Notes: generated by a model from the sequence alone, not told the origin. 64,000 nt of DNA from Rhizobium rhizogenes NBRC 13257 (GCF_000696095.1 NZ_BAYX01000003.1:310001-374000); one strand, 5' to 3'. Positions 17,389-25,998 are shown, counted from the stretch's first letter. Translations and numbers: made by a program.

Positions 17389-18225
17389 ATGAACATGACG
17401 TCATGGACCCTAAGCATCGCGCTCGCAGCAACAGCGCTAGCCGGGTCGGCGAATGCGGATCAGCTGGCTGATATTATGACGGCGAAGGTGATCCGTTGCG
17501 GAACCTTTGCCGATGTTCCTCCTTTTGCATCTCCGGATCCGAAAACGCGTGAGATGGTCGGCTTCGACGTCGATCTCTGCGGCGCGATCGCCCAAGCACT
17601 CGGCGTCAAGCCGGAGATCAAGCCGGTTTCCGTCGAAGCGCGCGTTCCCGAAGTCAAGCTCGGTCATGTCGATATCGCGGTTGCCAATCTCGCCTACACC
17701 GTCAGTCGCTCCGAGCAGATCCAGTTCAGTGACCCTTATTACCTGGCTAAGGAAATGCTGATCGTCAAGGTCGGCGATGCCGGCCAGAAGAAGGCCGATT
17801 TTGCCGGCGTTCGCCTGGCATCGACCAAGGGCTCGACCTCGGAACTCTCCATCCGCCTCAACAAGTCGCAGCCGCTGACCTTCCAGGATACCGGGTCGGC
17901 CTATCTTGCCGTCCAGCAGGGCAAGGCACGCGGCATGGTCGCCAACACGATGACGACGACGAAGATCGTCAATGAATCGAAGACCAAGGGCGCCGAGATG
18001 CGGATGATCGACGAGCCGATGCTTTATCAGCCGATCGGCATCGGCATGAAAAAGGACGAGCCGGCGCTGACCGCGAAGATCAACGAAGTCCTGGTCTCGC
18101 TCGACAAGTCCGGTGAGATCAACAAGATCTGGGACAAGTGGCTCGGCCCGAATACCGAGTACAAGATGACCCGCACGGACAAGGTCGTCCCGATCACCGA
18201 ACTGAAGTTCGATCCGATCCCGTAA
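17389..18225 (+). CDS. Periplasmic amino-acid-binding protein
   Basis: A 278-residue type II periplasmic binding protein of the glutamine/histidine-binding family (bacterial extracellular solute-binding family 3). A signal peptide runs to about residue 23 (SANAD junction). ATG 17389 follows AGGAG by eight bases. Early ligand-domain signature GFDVDLCGAIAQALG is clear. It captures a polar amino acid or related compound for the upstream transporter. Given the Pxp operon nearby, the ligand could be a cyclic or modified amino acid; this is inference. Confidence 0.9.
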   Translation: MNMTSWTLSIALAATALAGSANADQLADIMTAKVIRCGTFADVPPFASPDPKTREMVGFDVDLCGAIAQALGVKPEIKPVSVEARVPEVKLGHVDIAVANLAYTVSRSEQIQFSDPYYLAKEMLIVKVGDAGQKKADFAGVRLASTKGSTSELSIRLNKSQPLTFQDTGSAYLAVQQGKARGMVANTMTTTKIVNESKTKGAEMRMIDEPMLYQPIGIGMKKDEPALTAKINEVLVSLDKSGEINKIWDKWLGPNTEYKMTRTDKVVPITELKFDPIP

Positions 18226-18234
18226 TTTTGCGAA

Positions 18235-18252
18235 CGGGGCGCGAATGCCCCG
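18235..18252 (+). repeat. Short GC hairpin after binding-protein gene
   Basis: CGGGGC (18235-18240) pairs with GCCCCG (18247-18252) around a 6-base loop, starting 9 bases after the binding-protein stop. There is no T run, so it is more likely an mRNA 3'-end stabiliser than a terminator. Confidence 0.5.
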
Positions 18253-18366
18253 GCGCTCTTGGCGATGCAGCCGGCTTCTTGCCGCGCCGTATCGCGACCG
18301 CACGACGTTTTCAGCCTGCCCGATGAAGCAGGCGTGCAATTGCTAATTTGTCTGGAGGACCATGAA

Positions 18367-19041
18367 GTGGTGATACTGAAGCAGAAGATCGATCGTCCCA
18401 GCCAGGAAGAGATCGCGGCCATCGCGAAATTTTCGCCGGCGACCCTTCACGAAGCGCAAGGGCGTCGCGGCGCTCTGTCTTCCCGGATCAAGCCGATCGA
18501 CTACCGGATGAAGCTCTGCGGACCCGCCTTTACCGTCAAATGCGCGCCGCGTGACAACATCATGCTTCAAGTGGCGATCAACTACGCCCAGCCCGGCGAC
18601 ATCATCGTCGTCTCTGCCGGCGAATATGAAGAGGCCGGCTCATTTGGCGACGTGCTCGCCAATGCCTGCCTCGCCAAGGGCATCGGCGGACTGGTGACCG
18701 ACACGGGCGTGCGTGACACTCTGCAACTGCGCGATCTGGGTTTCCCAGTGTTTTCGCTGAGTGTCTGCATCAAGGGCACTGTCAAGGAAACGCTCGGCGC
18801 CACCAACGAGCCGATCCTGATCGGCGACGAGATCGTCCATCCGGGCGACATCATCGTCGGTGATGCCGATGGCCTGGTTGTGGTGCGCAAGTCGGAGGCA
18901 TTCGAGGTGGCGAAGCTGTCACAGGCCAGGGAAGATGCCGAAGCGGGCTACATCGCAGCCTACAAGGCCGGAAAGTCGGTGGTCGAGGTCAGCAATCTCG
19001 AAGCCGTGCTGAAGGCCAAGGGCCTGGTGATCGAAGGCTGA
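18367..19041 (+). CDS. RraA-like aldolase/decarboxylase family protein
   Basis: A 224-residue RraA-family protein. Start GTG 18367 has GGAGG eight bases upstream; the frame is open further 5' but without support. The family's Mg-site segment GGLVTDTGVRD and the C-terminal GDIIVGDADGLVVV are present. Despite the RraA name, proteins of this length in catabolic operons are usually HMG/4-carboxy-4-hydroxy-2-oxoadipate aldolases or oxaloacetate decarboxylases. It closes the importer operon, so it probably cleaves a keto-hydroxy acid made from the imported compound. RNase E regulation is unlikely in this context. Confidence 0.82.
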   Translation: MVILKQKIDRPSQEEIAAIAKFSPATLHEAQGRRGALSSRIKPIDYRMKLCGPAFTVKCAPRDNIMLQVAINYAQPGDIIVVSAGEYEEAGSFGDVLANACLAKGIGGLVTDTGVRDTLQLRDLGFPVFSLSVCIKGTVKETLGATNEPILIGDEIVHPGDIIVGDADGLVVVRKSEAFEVAKLSQAREDAEAGYIAAYKAGKSVVEVSNLEAVLKAKGLVIEG

Positions 19042-19048
19042 AAAGCCA

Positions 19049-19092
19049 AGGCCTGCCGTTCGCCAGGCGCGCGGCAGGCCTCATTCTTTTTT
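19049..19092 (+). terminator. Rho-independent terminator of the importer-RraA operon
   Basis: A 10-bp stem AGGCCTGCCG (19049-19058) pairs with CGGCAGGCCT (19072-19081) around a 13-base loop, and is followed by CATTCTTTTTT. It lies directly after the RraA-like stop and before the convergent LysR gene. Confidence 0.85.
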
Positions 19093-19135
19093 GATGTGGG
19101 ATGGAGGCGTGCGAGCGCGCCAGACCTTACACGAC

Positions 19136-20044
19136 CTAAGCGTTGGTTCCCGGCAGCCCGAAAGCCTGTTGGAAATATCGCCTGAAGGCCAGCATCTGTG
19201 GCGAGAATTCGCTGTTGGCTCGCCATGCCAGCCCGACATCCATCGGTGGAACGGGGTCCTGGATATTGACCGTTTCGATACGCCGGCCTTCCAGCGACCA
19301 GGGCCTGTGGACCATATCGGAGAGGATGGCGACGCCGAGGCTGTTGGCGACCATCGATCGAACAGCCTCGATGGAGCTCGTCCGCAGCAGGACCTTTGGC
19401 TGATAGGGGGTGCCGCTCCAATATTTCAGCGAGGAATGTGCCGCCTCATCAACGGTCAGCATGATGTAGGGTTCTGTGGCGATCTCGCGAAGGCCGACGC
19501 CGTCGCGTCTCAACAGATTATGTTGCGCCGGCACCCAAAGGCGGCGAACGGAACTTAGAAGCGTCTCCGTGGTCAGCATCGGGTTCAGGATATTCGAGGT
19601 CAGCAGCACGGAAATATCGTAGCGGTTGGACAGCAGCCCTTCCTCGATGGTCTCGCGATTGACCTCGTAGAGCTGGATACGCAGCCGCGGATACAGGCGT
19701 CGCATCCGCTCGATATGGAGAGGCAGGAAGTATCCGATCACCGTATAGGTCGCGGCGACGACCAGATCGCCTTCGATATCGCTGCTGACGAGATTGAGAT
19801 GGGTGGCCTCGTCAACCTTCGCCAATATTTCATAGGCATGGGAGAGAAACTGCCGACCGGCGGCCGTTAATTCCATTCCCTGCGGCGTTCTGTTGAACAG
19901 CATGACGCCCACGGTCAGTTCGAGATCCTTGATCGCCGCCGTCACGGCGGACTGCGAGATCGAAAGGTTCATCGCGGCATGGGAGATCTGACCGTATTCG
20001 GCGGTTGCGACGAAGTATCGAAGCTGGCGCAGGCTGAGGCTCAA
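19136..20044 (-). CDS. LysR-family transcriptional regulator
   Basis: A 302-residue LysR protein on the minus strand. Residues about 5-64 form the DNA-binding domain (LRQLRYFVATAEYGQIS, then SISQSAVTAAIKDLE), with a complete effector domain after it. It is divergent from the second PxpA-carrier-carboxylase-PxpB-PxpC operon and separated by 241 bases, the usual LysR arrangement, so it is the likely activator of that operon. The ligand is unknown; a lactam or amino acid is plausible. Confidence 0.9.
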   Translation of the reverse strand: MSLSLRQLRYFVATAEYGQISHAAMNLSISQSAVTAAIKDLELTVGVMLFNRTPQGMELTAAGRQFLSHAYEILAKVDEATHLNLVSSDIEGDLVVAATYTVIGYFLPLHIERMRRLYPRLRIQLYEVNRETIEEGLLSNRYDISVLLTSNILNPMLTTETLLSSVRRLWVPAQHNLLRRDGVGLREIATEPYIMLTVDEAAHSSLKYWSGTPYQPKVLLRTSSIEAVRSMVANSLGVAILSDMVHRPWSLEGRRIETVNIQDPVPPMDVGLAWRANSEFSPQMLAFRRYFQQAFGLPGTNA

Positions 20045-20285
20045 CGTCTTTTCCTCTATCGGTTAATCTGAAAAATTCTCGAACTAAATCAGATATCGCC
20101 GCCGTAACTGCTGGCGGACAACGATGTAATTCAATGCAGTCTGACTAACAAGCTGAATTTATTTGAATAATTCTGCCAGCTTTTTGTGCGGCAATATCAA
20201 TTTATCAGATAATGCCATATTGAAAATTGTATTTTTCAAATTCCGTTTTTCCTCCTAGCGTTTTGTTGCGGTCGCAGCTCCGAAT
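20045..20285. promoter_or_regulatory. Divergent promoter between LysR gene and second pxp operon
   Basis: A 241-base AT-rich gap. TTGAAAA-N6-TTTTCAA (20220-20239) is a perfect 7-bp inverted repeat, 46 bases before the PxpA start. The word ATCAGATA occurs at 20085 and 20203. These are candidate LysR contacts. No gene is visible. Confidence 0.5.
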
Positions 20286-21104
20286 ATGCATGAGGAAATA
20301 CGCTTGAAAGAAGTCGTCGACATTAATTGTGATATGGGAGAGGCCTTCGGCCGGTGGCGTATCGGCGATACGCGCGACGAACATCTCATCCCGCTCATCA
20401 GTTCCGCCAATATCGCTACCGGCTTTCATGCCGGCGATCCGAACCTCATGGATGAGACGGTGCGATTGGCCGCCGAACACGGGATCGGTGTCGGCGCGCA
20501 TCCGGGCTACAACGATCTGCAGGGCTTCGGCCGGCGGAAAATCAACGGGACCAGCAAGGAAATCGTCAACGACCTGATCTATCAGGTGGGCGCGCTGCGG
20601 GAATTTGCCCGCCGTCATGGCGTGCCGGTTCAGCATGTGAAACCGCATGGCGCTCTCTATATGGAGATGGCGGCCAACGCCGAGCTCTCTCGGATTTTCA
20701 TCCAGTATATGCACACGGTAGCTCCGAGTACGCCCATCTTCTGCATGGCAGCCTCGGCAACGCATATAGCCGCCCAGGAAGTCGGACAGCCGACGGTGCG
20801 CGAGTTTTATGCGGACCGCGACTATGGCGACAATGGCTGGATTGTTTTCACCCGCGACGCGGGACGCCCTGATCCCAAGGCCATTGCGAGGAAGGTTCTG
20901 CGTGCCTGCACCGAAGGCAAGGTCCGCACGGTGACCGGCGCCGACATCGATATCGAGTTCGAATCCATCTGTTTCCACTCGGACACGCTGGGAGCGCTGG
21001 AGATTGCCCGTGAGATAAGAGCGGCCCTCGTCGGTGCGGGGGTCCGGATAGCACCCGTTTCCCAATTCCTGAACAATGAGATAGCGCGGAGGCCACATGA
21101 GTAA
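20286..21104 (+). CDS. pxpA: PxpA (LamB/YcsF) family protein, canonical
   Basis: A 272-residue LamB/YcsF-family protein. It has [41 protein letters not shown] and the canonical VKPHGALY motif, all missing or altered in the first copy at 11119 only at KPHGALY. ATG 20286 has a poor ribosome site; TTG 20304 has GAGGAAA upstream and would start with a more typical N terminus, so the true start may be there. It opens an operon with carrier, carboxylase, PxpB and PxpC genes, all overlapping or abutting. The role is the hydrolytic component of an ATP-dependent lactam- or amide-opening enzyme. Confidence 0.9.
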   Translation: MHEEIRLKEVVDINCDMGEAFGRWRIGDTRDEHLIPLISSANIATGFHAGDPNLMDETVRLAAEHGIGVGAHPGYNDLQGFGRRKINGTSKEIVNDLIYQVGALREFARRHGVPVQHVKPHGALYMEMAANAELSRIFIQYMHTVAPSTPIFCMAASATHIAAQEVGQPTVREFYADRDYGDNGWIVFTRDAGRPDPKAIARKVLRACTEGKVRTVTGADIDIEFESICFHSDTLGALEIAREIRAALVGAGVRIAPVSQFLNNEIARRPHE

Positions 21105-21339
21105 GCTTGAGATCAAATCGCCCCTTCCGGGAACATTCTACAGGGCTTCCTCTCCGGACACGCCAGTCTTCAAGGCAGATGGCGATGCCGTTTCGGCCGC
21201 CGACACGATCGGCCTTATCGAGGTCATGAAGACCTTCCAGCAAATTCCGGCCGGCCTCGACGGCAAGAACATCAAATTTCTCGTCGAGAATGAAGAGCCT
21301 GTCATGGCCGGGCAGGTCATCGCCGAGGTCGAAGCATGA
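21097..21339 (+). CDS. Short biotin carrier protein
   Basis: An 80-residue single-domain biotinyl protein overlapping the PxpA gene by eight bases and the carboxylase by four. The biotin site is IEVMKTF, lysine K45; EVMK is a conservative variant of EAMK and fits biotin rather than lipoyl attachment. It lacks the N-terminal AccB extension of the first cluster's carrier. It should shuttle carboxybiotin between the carboxylase and the PxpBC pair. Confidence 0.88.
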   Translation: MSKLEIKSPLPGTFYRASSPDTPVFKADGDAVSAADTIGLIEVMKTFQQIPAGLDGKNIKFLVENEEPVMAGQVIAEVEA

Positions 21340-22721
21340 CCATCCGGTCCGTGCTCATCGCCAATCGCGGCGAAATCGCCGTGCGGATCATCAAGGCGGC
21401 AAAGGCACTCGGCATCCGCACGGTCCAGGTCCATAGCGCCGCGGACGCGGATATGCTGGCGGTCAGGCTTGCGGACGAGGCCATCGATATCGGGTCGCCG
21501 GCGCCGAAAAAATCCTACCTGAACATCGAAGCGGTGATAGCCGCCGCAAAGGCATCCGGCGTCGACGCCGTGCATCCGGGCTACGGCTTCCTGTCCGAAA
21601 ACGGTGATTTCGCCGATGCCGTCGAGGCGGCAGGCATGGTCTTTATCGGCCCCTCCGGCGATGCGATCCGCACGCTCGGCGACAAGGTGGCGGCGCGACA
21701 GGTGGCGGCAAAAGCCGGCGTTCCGACGGTGCCTGGAAGCGACGGGCGGGTCGCCGGCCTTGACGAGGCGAGGACGCTTGCGGCAACGATCGGCTTTCCG
21801 GTGATGATCAAGGCGGCGGCCGGTGGCGGTGGGCGTGGCATTCGCATCGTCGCCGACATTGCCGAGCTGGAGCAACAATTTCCGCTTGCCTCGGCCGAGG
21901 CGCTCGCCGCCTTCGGTGATGGTGGCCTCTATATGGAAAAGGTCATCACCCGCGCCCGGCATGTCGAGGTGCAGATCTTCGGAGACGGGCAGAATTTCGT
22001 GCATTTCTTCGAACGCGAATGCTCGCTGCAGCGCCGACGCCAGAAAGTCTGGGAAGAGGCGCCTGCCTTCCTGCTGCCCGCCAATGTACGCGAGCGGCTT
22101 TGCGGAAGCGCCGTGGCGCTCGCCCGCGAGGTCGGCTATCGCGGCGCCGGCACGGTCGAATATCTCTACGACGACGAGACGGGCGATTTCTATTTCATAG
22201 AGGTCAACACCCGCATCCAGGTGGAACATCCGGTGACCGAGATGATCACCGGTTTCGATCTGGTGCAGGAAATGTTCAAGGTGGCGGGTGGCGCGGCCCT
22301 TTCGGTATCTCAGGACGATATCAGGCCGAGCGGCCATGCGATCGAGTGCCGTATCAACGCCGAGGATCCGTTCAAGGCGTTCCAACCGTCGCCGGGAACG
22401 ATCACGAAACTCTCCGTTCCCGAGGGCGAGGGCATAAGATTCGATACGATGCTCTATGAGGGCTACACGATCCCGCCCTTCTACGATTCCCTGCTCGGCA
22501 AGCTGATCGTGCATGCCGAGACGCGTGAGGCCTGTCTTACAAAGTTGGACATCGCGCTTCAGGCGCTCGTCATCGAAGGCGTGCCGACCACGGTGCCGTT
22601 GCACCTGGCACTGACGCGTGACGCGAGCGTTGCCAAGGGCGCATTCCATACCCGCTTTCTCGAACACTGGCTGGAGAACGATTTCGTTGCTCTGGCCGGC
22701 CGGACCCAGGAGGTTGACTGA
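21336..22721 (+). CDS. Biotin carboxylase subunit (second copy)
   Basis: A 461-residue ATP-grasp biotin carboxylase. LIANRGEIAVRIIKAAKALG, the glycine loop AAAGGGGRGIRIV and FIEVNTRIQVEHPVTEM are intact. It starts in an ATGA overlap with the short carrier and its stop overlaps the PxpB start, so the three are translated together. It provides carboxybiotin for the PxpBC carboxyltransferase-like pair. It is clearly a paralogue of 7548-8921 but diverged, so the two operons are not a recent duplication. Confidence 0.93.
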   Translation: MTIRSVLIANRGEIAVRIIKAAKALGIRTVQVHSAADADMLAVRLADEAIDIGSPAPKKSYLNIEAVIAAAKASGVDAVHPGYGFLSENGDFADAVEAAGMVFIGPSGDAIRTLGDKVAARQVAAKAGVPTVPGSDGRVAGLDEARTLAATIGFPVMIKAAAGGGGRGIRIVADIAELEQQFPLASAEALAAFGDGGLYMEKVITRARHVEVQIFGDGQNFVHFFERECSLQRRRQKVWEEAPAFLLPANVRERLCGSAVALAREVGYRGAGTVEYLYDDETGDFYFIEVNTRIQVEHPVTEMITGFDLVQEMFKVAGGAALSVSQDDIRPSGHAIECRINAEDPFKAFQPSPGTITKLSVPEGEGIRFDTMLYEGYTIPPFYDSLLGKLIVHAETREACLTKLDIALQALVIEGVPTTVPLHLALTRDASVAKGAFHTRFLEHWLENDFVALAGRTQEVD

Positions 22722-23596
22722 TGCCTGCACGCTATACATTCGGAGGTGACGAACATCTCTTCGTCGAATGCAGCGATGAGATGTCGCTCGAGGCCTTCTT
22801 CAAGAGCCTGTCGATGGCAACCGGCGTTCGGGACAGTGCCATCAAGGGCGTCACTGAGATCTGCCCGGCCAATGCCTCCTTTCAGGTCAAGTTCAACCCG
22901 GATCTGATCAAGCCCGATGATCTTCTCAAGGAGGTGCGGGCGATCGAAGGAGCGGCCGAAAAGGCCGAACCGGTGATCAAGACGCGCATCGTCGAGATAC
23001 CGGTCTTCTACAACGACCCCTGGACGCACGAGACCCTGATGCGCTTTCGTGAGCGCCATCAGGAGCCGTCCGGCACCGATCTCGATTATGCCGCGGGGAT
23101 CAACGGCTACGGCGCGGTCGACGATTTCATCGCGGCCCATGCCGGCTCGCCCTGGTTCGTCTCCATGGTCGGTTTCGTTGCCGGCCTGCCGTTCATGTAC
23201 CAGATGGTCGAGCGCCAGCGGCAGATCGAGGTTCCGAAATACCTGCGCCCCCGCACCGATACGCCACGGCTGACGGTCGGCCATGGCGGCTGCTTCGGCT
23301 GCATCTATTCGGTGCGCGGCGCGGGTGGCTACCAGATGTTCGGCATCACACCGATGCCGATCTTCGACCCGACGCAGACGACGAGCTATCTGCGCGACTT
23401 CATGGTGTTCTTCCGCCCGGGCGATATCGTCAAGTTTAAGCCGATCGATCGTGACGGCTACGACAAGGCGGTCGAGGAGGTGGACAAGGGCCTCTTCAGC
23501 CCGCCGATCCGCGAGGTCAGCTTCGATCTCAGGCAATATCAGACCGATATCGACGGCTACAATGCCAAGCTGGAGGGCGTGCTCTATGGCCATTAA
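22721..23596 (+). CDS. pxpB: PxpB-family subunit with extended, divergent sequence
   Basis: A 291-residue PxpB/KipI-family protein, longer than the 236-residue first copy. The YGGEH-type motif seen in the first copy is YNDPWTHETL here, and the later glycine segment is MVGFVAGLPFMYQM, with a GHGGCFGCIYSVRG stretch. These changes mark a separate subfamily close to urea-carboxylase-type carboxyltransferases. It overlaps the carboxylase stop by one base and PxpC by eleven. It likely forms the carboxyltransferase site with PxpC. Confidence 0.82.
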   Translation: MPARYTFGGDEHLFVECSDEMSLEAFFKSLSMATGVRDSAIKGVTEICPANASFQVKFNPDLIKPDDLLKEVRAIEGAAEKAEPVIKTRIVEIPVFYNDPWTHETLMRFRERHQEPSGTDLDYAAGINGYGAVDDFIAAHAGSPWFVSMVGFVAGLPFMYQMVERQRQIEVPKYLRPRTDTPRLTVGHGGCFGCIYSVRGAGGYQMFGITPMPIFDPTQTTSYLRDFMVFFRPGDIVKFKPIDRDGYDKAVEEVDKGLFSPPIREVSFDLRQYQTDIDGYNAKLEGVLYGH

Positions 23597-24557
23597 GGTT
23601 CTTCATCATGGCCTGGCGACCACCGTCCAGGATCTGGGCCGGCCGGGCTATTTCCACCTCGGCATTCCCGTTGGCGGCGCGATGGATCGCTATGCCATGC
23701 GCGCCGCAAACCGCCTCGTCGGCAATGACGAGGGTGCTGCCGGCCTGGAGGCTGTGTTCATGGGGCCGCAGCTGGAATTCTTGCATGACGCGGTGATCGC
23801 GGTGACTGGTGCCGACATGCCGGCCAAGATCGACGGCGTTTCCCAGCCGGGATGGACCGCATTGAAGATCAAGGCCGGCCAGGTCTTGAGTTTCGATTTC
23901 CTGAAGTCCGGCGCGCGCATCTATATCGCGGTGTCGGGCGGCATCGACGTGCCCGTGGCGCTCGGCAGCCGTTCGACCTATCCGATCGGTGCGCTCGGCG
24001 GCTACAAGGGTAGAGCGCTAGCGGTGGGCGACGAGCTCCCGCTCGGACAAGGCTCCGTGGTACAGGAGGGCCGGTCAGTCGAAGAAGGCCTGCGCCGCAG
24101 GCCCGGCACGCCCGCTGAGCTGCGGGTCCTGCCCGGGCTCTACTGGGACCGCCTGACCGACGAGGCCAAGACGAGCTTCTTTGCCGATCCATGGAAAGTT
24201 GCGCCCGAAGCCGACCGCATGGGCTATCGCTTCCGTGGTGGCCGCAAGCTCGAATTCGTTGAGCGCAAGCAACCCTTCGGCGCCGGCTCGGATCCCTCCA
24301 ACATCGTCGATAGTTGCTATCCCTACGGTTCGATCCAGGTGCCCGGCGGCACCGAACCGATCATTCTGCACCGCGATGCCGTCTCCGGTGGCGGTTACTT
24401 CATGCTCGGCGCAGTGATCTCCGCCGACATGGATCTGATCGGACAGTTGCAGCCGCATACGCCGACCCGGTTCGTCAAGGTGACGATGGAAGAGGCGCTC
24501 GCGGCAAGGGCCGAGCGGCAGGCGCTGATCGAGCGCATGCGCGCTTGCCTGATGTGA
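23586..24557 (+). CDS. pxpC: PxpC/KipA-family subunit (second copy)
   Basis: A 323-residue KipA/PxpC protein from ATG 23586, overlapping PxpB by eleven bases. The opening LHHGLATTVQDLGRPGYFHL and GAMDRYAMRAANRLVGN are typical. The C-terminal part has VPGGTEPIILHRDAVSGGGY in place of the GEPIIQMSDANTAGGY form. It completes the carboxyltransferase-like pair and ends the operon; the convergent GntR gene lies 74 bases away. Confidence 0.9.
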   Translation: MAIKVLHHGLATTVQDLGRPGYFHLGIPVGGAMDRYAMRAANRLVGNDEGAAGLEAVFMGPQLEFLHDAVIAVTGADMPAKIDGVSQPGWTALKIKAGQVLSFDFLKSGARIYIAVSGGIDVPVALGSRSTYPIGALGGYKGRALAVGDELPLGQGSVVQEGRSVEEGLRRRPGTPAELRVLPGLYWDRLTDEAKTSFFADPWKVAPEADRMGYRFRGGRKLEFVERKQPFGAGSDPSNIVDSCYPYGSIQVPGGTEPIILHRDAVSGGGYFMLGAVISADMDLIGQLQPHTPTRFVKVTMEEALAARAERQALIERMRACLM

Positions 24558-24631
24558 GGGGAAAAGCGATGGCCGTCTTCTCCGCCCTGCGTCCACGACA
24601 GAGCACGCAGCCGTTCAGCGGCCGCCGGCTC

Positions 24632-25642
24632 CTACTCGAGAACGCGCGTCAGATAGGCGGCCGTCACGCTCGGGCCGGGAATGATCGCAACGATCTTCAT
24701 TTGGGCGATCATGCGTTTCACCGAGGCGTCAAGGTGGCTTTCCATCATAGCGGCGGCGGCGCTCACGGCGCCGCGCAGCAGCAGTTCCGTCACCAGGCGA
24801 AGCTCGGTGATGACAGCGGGATCGCCCGGCAGGCCAAGTCGCCGCAACAGCCGCTCGGTTGCCGTCACCGGCAGAAGATTATTGCGGATGGATTCCTTCA
24901 ATCGCTCATTCGGCGTCGCCAGAATGCAGATATCGATGAAATCCGCATAAATGGCTTCCAGAGCCTTGAGATGATCGGCGATGTCGTGCCTTTCCAGTTC
25001 GGACAGGCGCTGAAAAAGCTCGCTCAGCCTGCTGCGATCAACACATCCGGCCCCGGCGATCAGCGCCTGGGGTTCGAGCATGCCGCGCAGCACGAAATGA
25101 TCCTTGATCATCTGCGCCGTCAGCGGACCGGCGATCCAATGGGACGATTGGTTCTTGCGCACGAGACCGCGCTCGCGCAGGCGCGTCAGCACATCGCGCA
25201 CCACGGTGCGGCTGACGTTGAAATGATTGGCCAGCTCGATCTCGATGATACGGTATTGCCCGAAGACGACGCAGCCGGCCACGTCGGCCTCGACGGTGTT
25301 GTAGATCCGCTCCCAGGAGGAGCGGCTTTGCAGCGCTTCGTCGGCATGGCGCGGGATGGTCAGGCCCAGCGTCTTGATGTCGGTGCGGTTCGGTTCGATG
25401 CCCTGATCGGCAGGCCCAACGAGATAGCCACGGCCATTGAAGCGATGCACGAGCCCTTCGCTTTCAAGGGCCTGGAGGGCCCGTTGAACAGGCGCGCGCG
25501 AAATCTGAAGAATCTCAGCGATCGGACCCTCGAGAAGCACGACGCCAAGCGGCAGTGTGCTGTCCTCGATGTTGCTGCGCAGAACATCCTCCGCGATCTC
25601 ATAGCGCTTCTGCGCGTTGGGTCGTGCGCCGTATTCTGTCAT
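24632..25642 (-). CDS. GntR-family regulator with two helix-turn-helix domains
   Basis: About 336 residues on the minus strand from MTEYGARPNAQ (an in-frame ATG at 25711 would add 23 residues). Two GntR winged helix-turn-helix units occur in tandem: residues about 12-75 (ISRAPVQRALQALESEGLV) and about 106-170 (VSRTVVRDVLTRLRERGLV). An FCD-type all-helical effector domain follows to the C terminus. Ordinary FadR/FCD regulators have one DNA-binding domain. It lies between the second pxp operon and the polyamine-type importer and may control either. A 13-base repeat in front of it is a candidate operator. Confidence 0.85.
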   Translation of the reverse strand: MTEYGARPNAQKRYEIAEDVLRSNIEDSTLPLGVVLLEGPIAEILQISRAPVQRALQALESEGLVHRFNGRGYLVGPADQGIEPNRTDIKTLGLTIPRHADEALQSRSSWERIYNTVEADVAGCVVFGQYRIIEIELANHFNVSRTVVRDVLTRLRERGLVRKNQSSHWIAGPLTAQMIKDHFVLRGMLEPQALIAGAGCVDRSRLSELFQRLSELERHDIADHLKALEAIYADFIDICILATPNERLKESIRNNLLPVTATERLLRRLGLPGDPAVITELRLVTELLLRGAVSAAAAMMESHLDASVKRMIAQMKIVAIIPGPSVTAAYLTRVLE

Positions 25643-25722
25643 CTCAGTCAATGTGCCCACACCATTCCGATGCCTCACTCTTACGCTATTTATAGCGGTA
25701 AAGTAGCTCAAAAATAAATGGT

Positions 25723-25735
25723 TATTGAATACAAA
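25723..25735. repeat. Candidate GntR operator, copy 1
   Basis: TATTGAATACAAA, identical to 25986-25998. It sits about 80 bases upstream of the GntR start at 25642, consistent with autoregulation. Confidence 0.55.
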
Positions 25736-25985
25736 GTCTGATTTTTATTCGGTGCTTATGCGAGTGGATGGCGCGATCGGATTGCGGCGCCGTGCCGGTA
25801 TGTGCCCGATTTTACGGAATCTCTGCACGAAGGTCGCGGTCCGTCGACTCTTCGGCGGGTGCTGTACGCGCTGAATTCTAGCGAATTCACCGGCTGTGGT
25901 GCGTGTGTCTTGGTCTGTCGCAGCGCCTGTGGTTCAGCGTTCGCAGTTTTAACCATTGCCGCATTTCATTTTGTCAAAAAAAGTC

Positions 25986-25998
25986 TATTGAATACAAA
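25986..25998. repeat. Candidate GntR operator, copy 2
   Basis: Second identical copy of TATTGAATACAAA, 206 bases upstream of the importer ATPase start, flanked by AAAAAAGTC on the left. It may control the importer-SDR operon. Confidence 0.55.

Noticed and set aside
18367..19041. RraA as regulator of RNase E
   Set aside because: Placed at the end of an importer operon and of catabolic aldolase type; the ribonuclease role is limited to a different subgroup.
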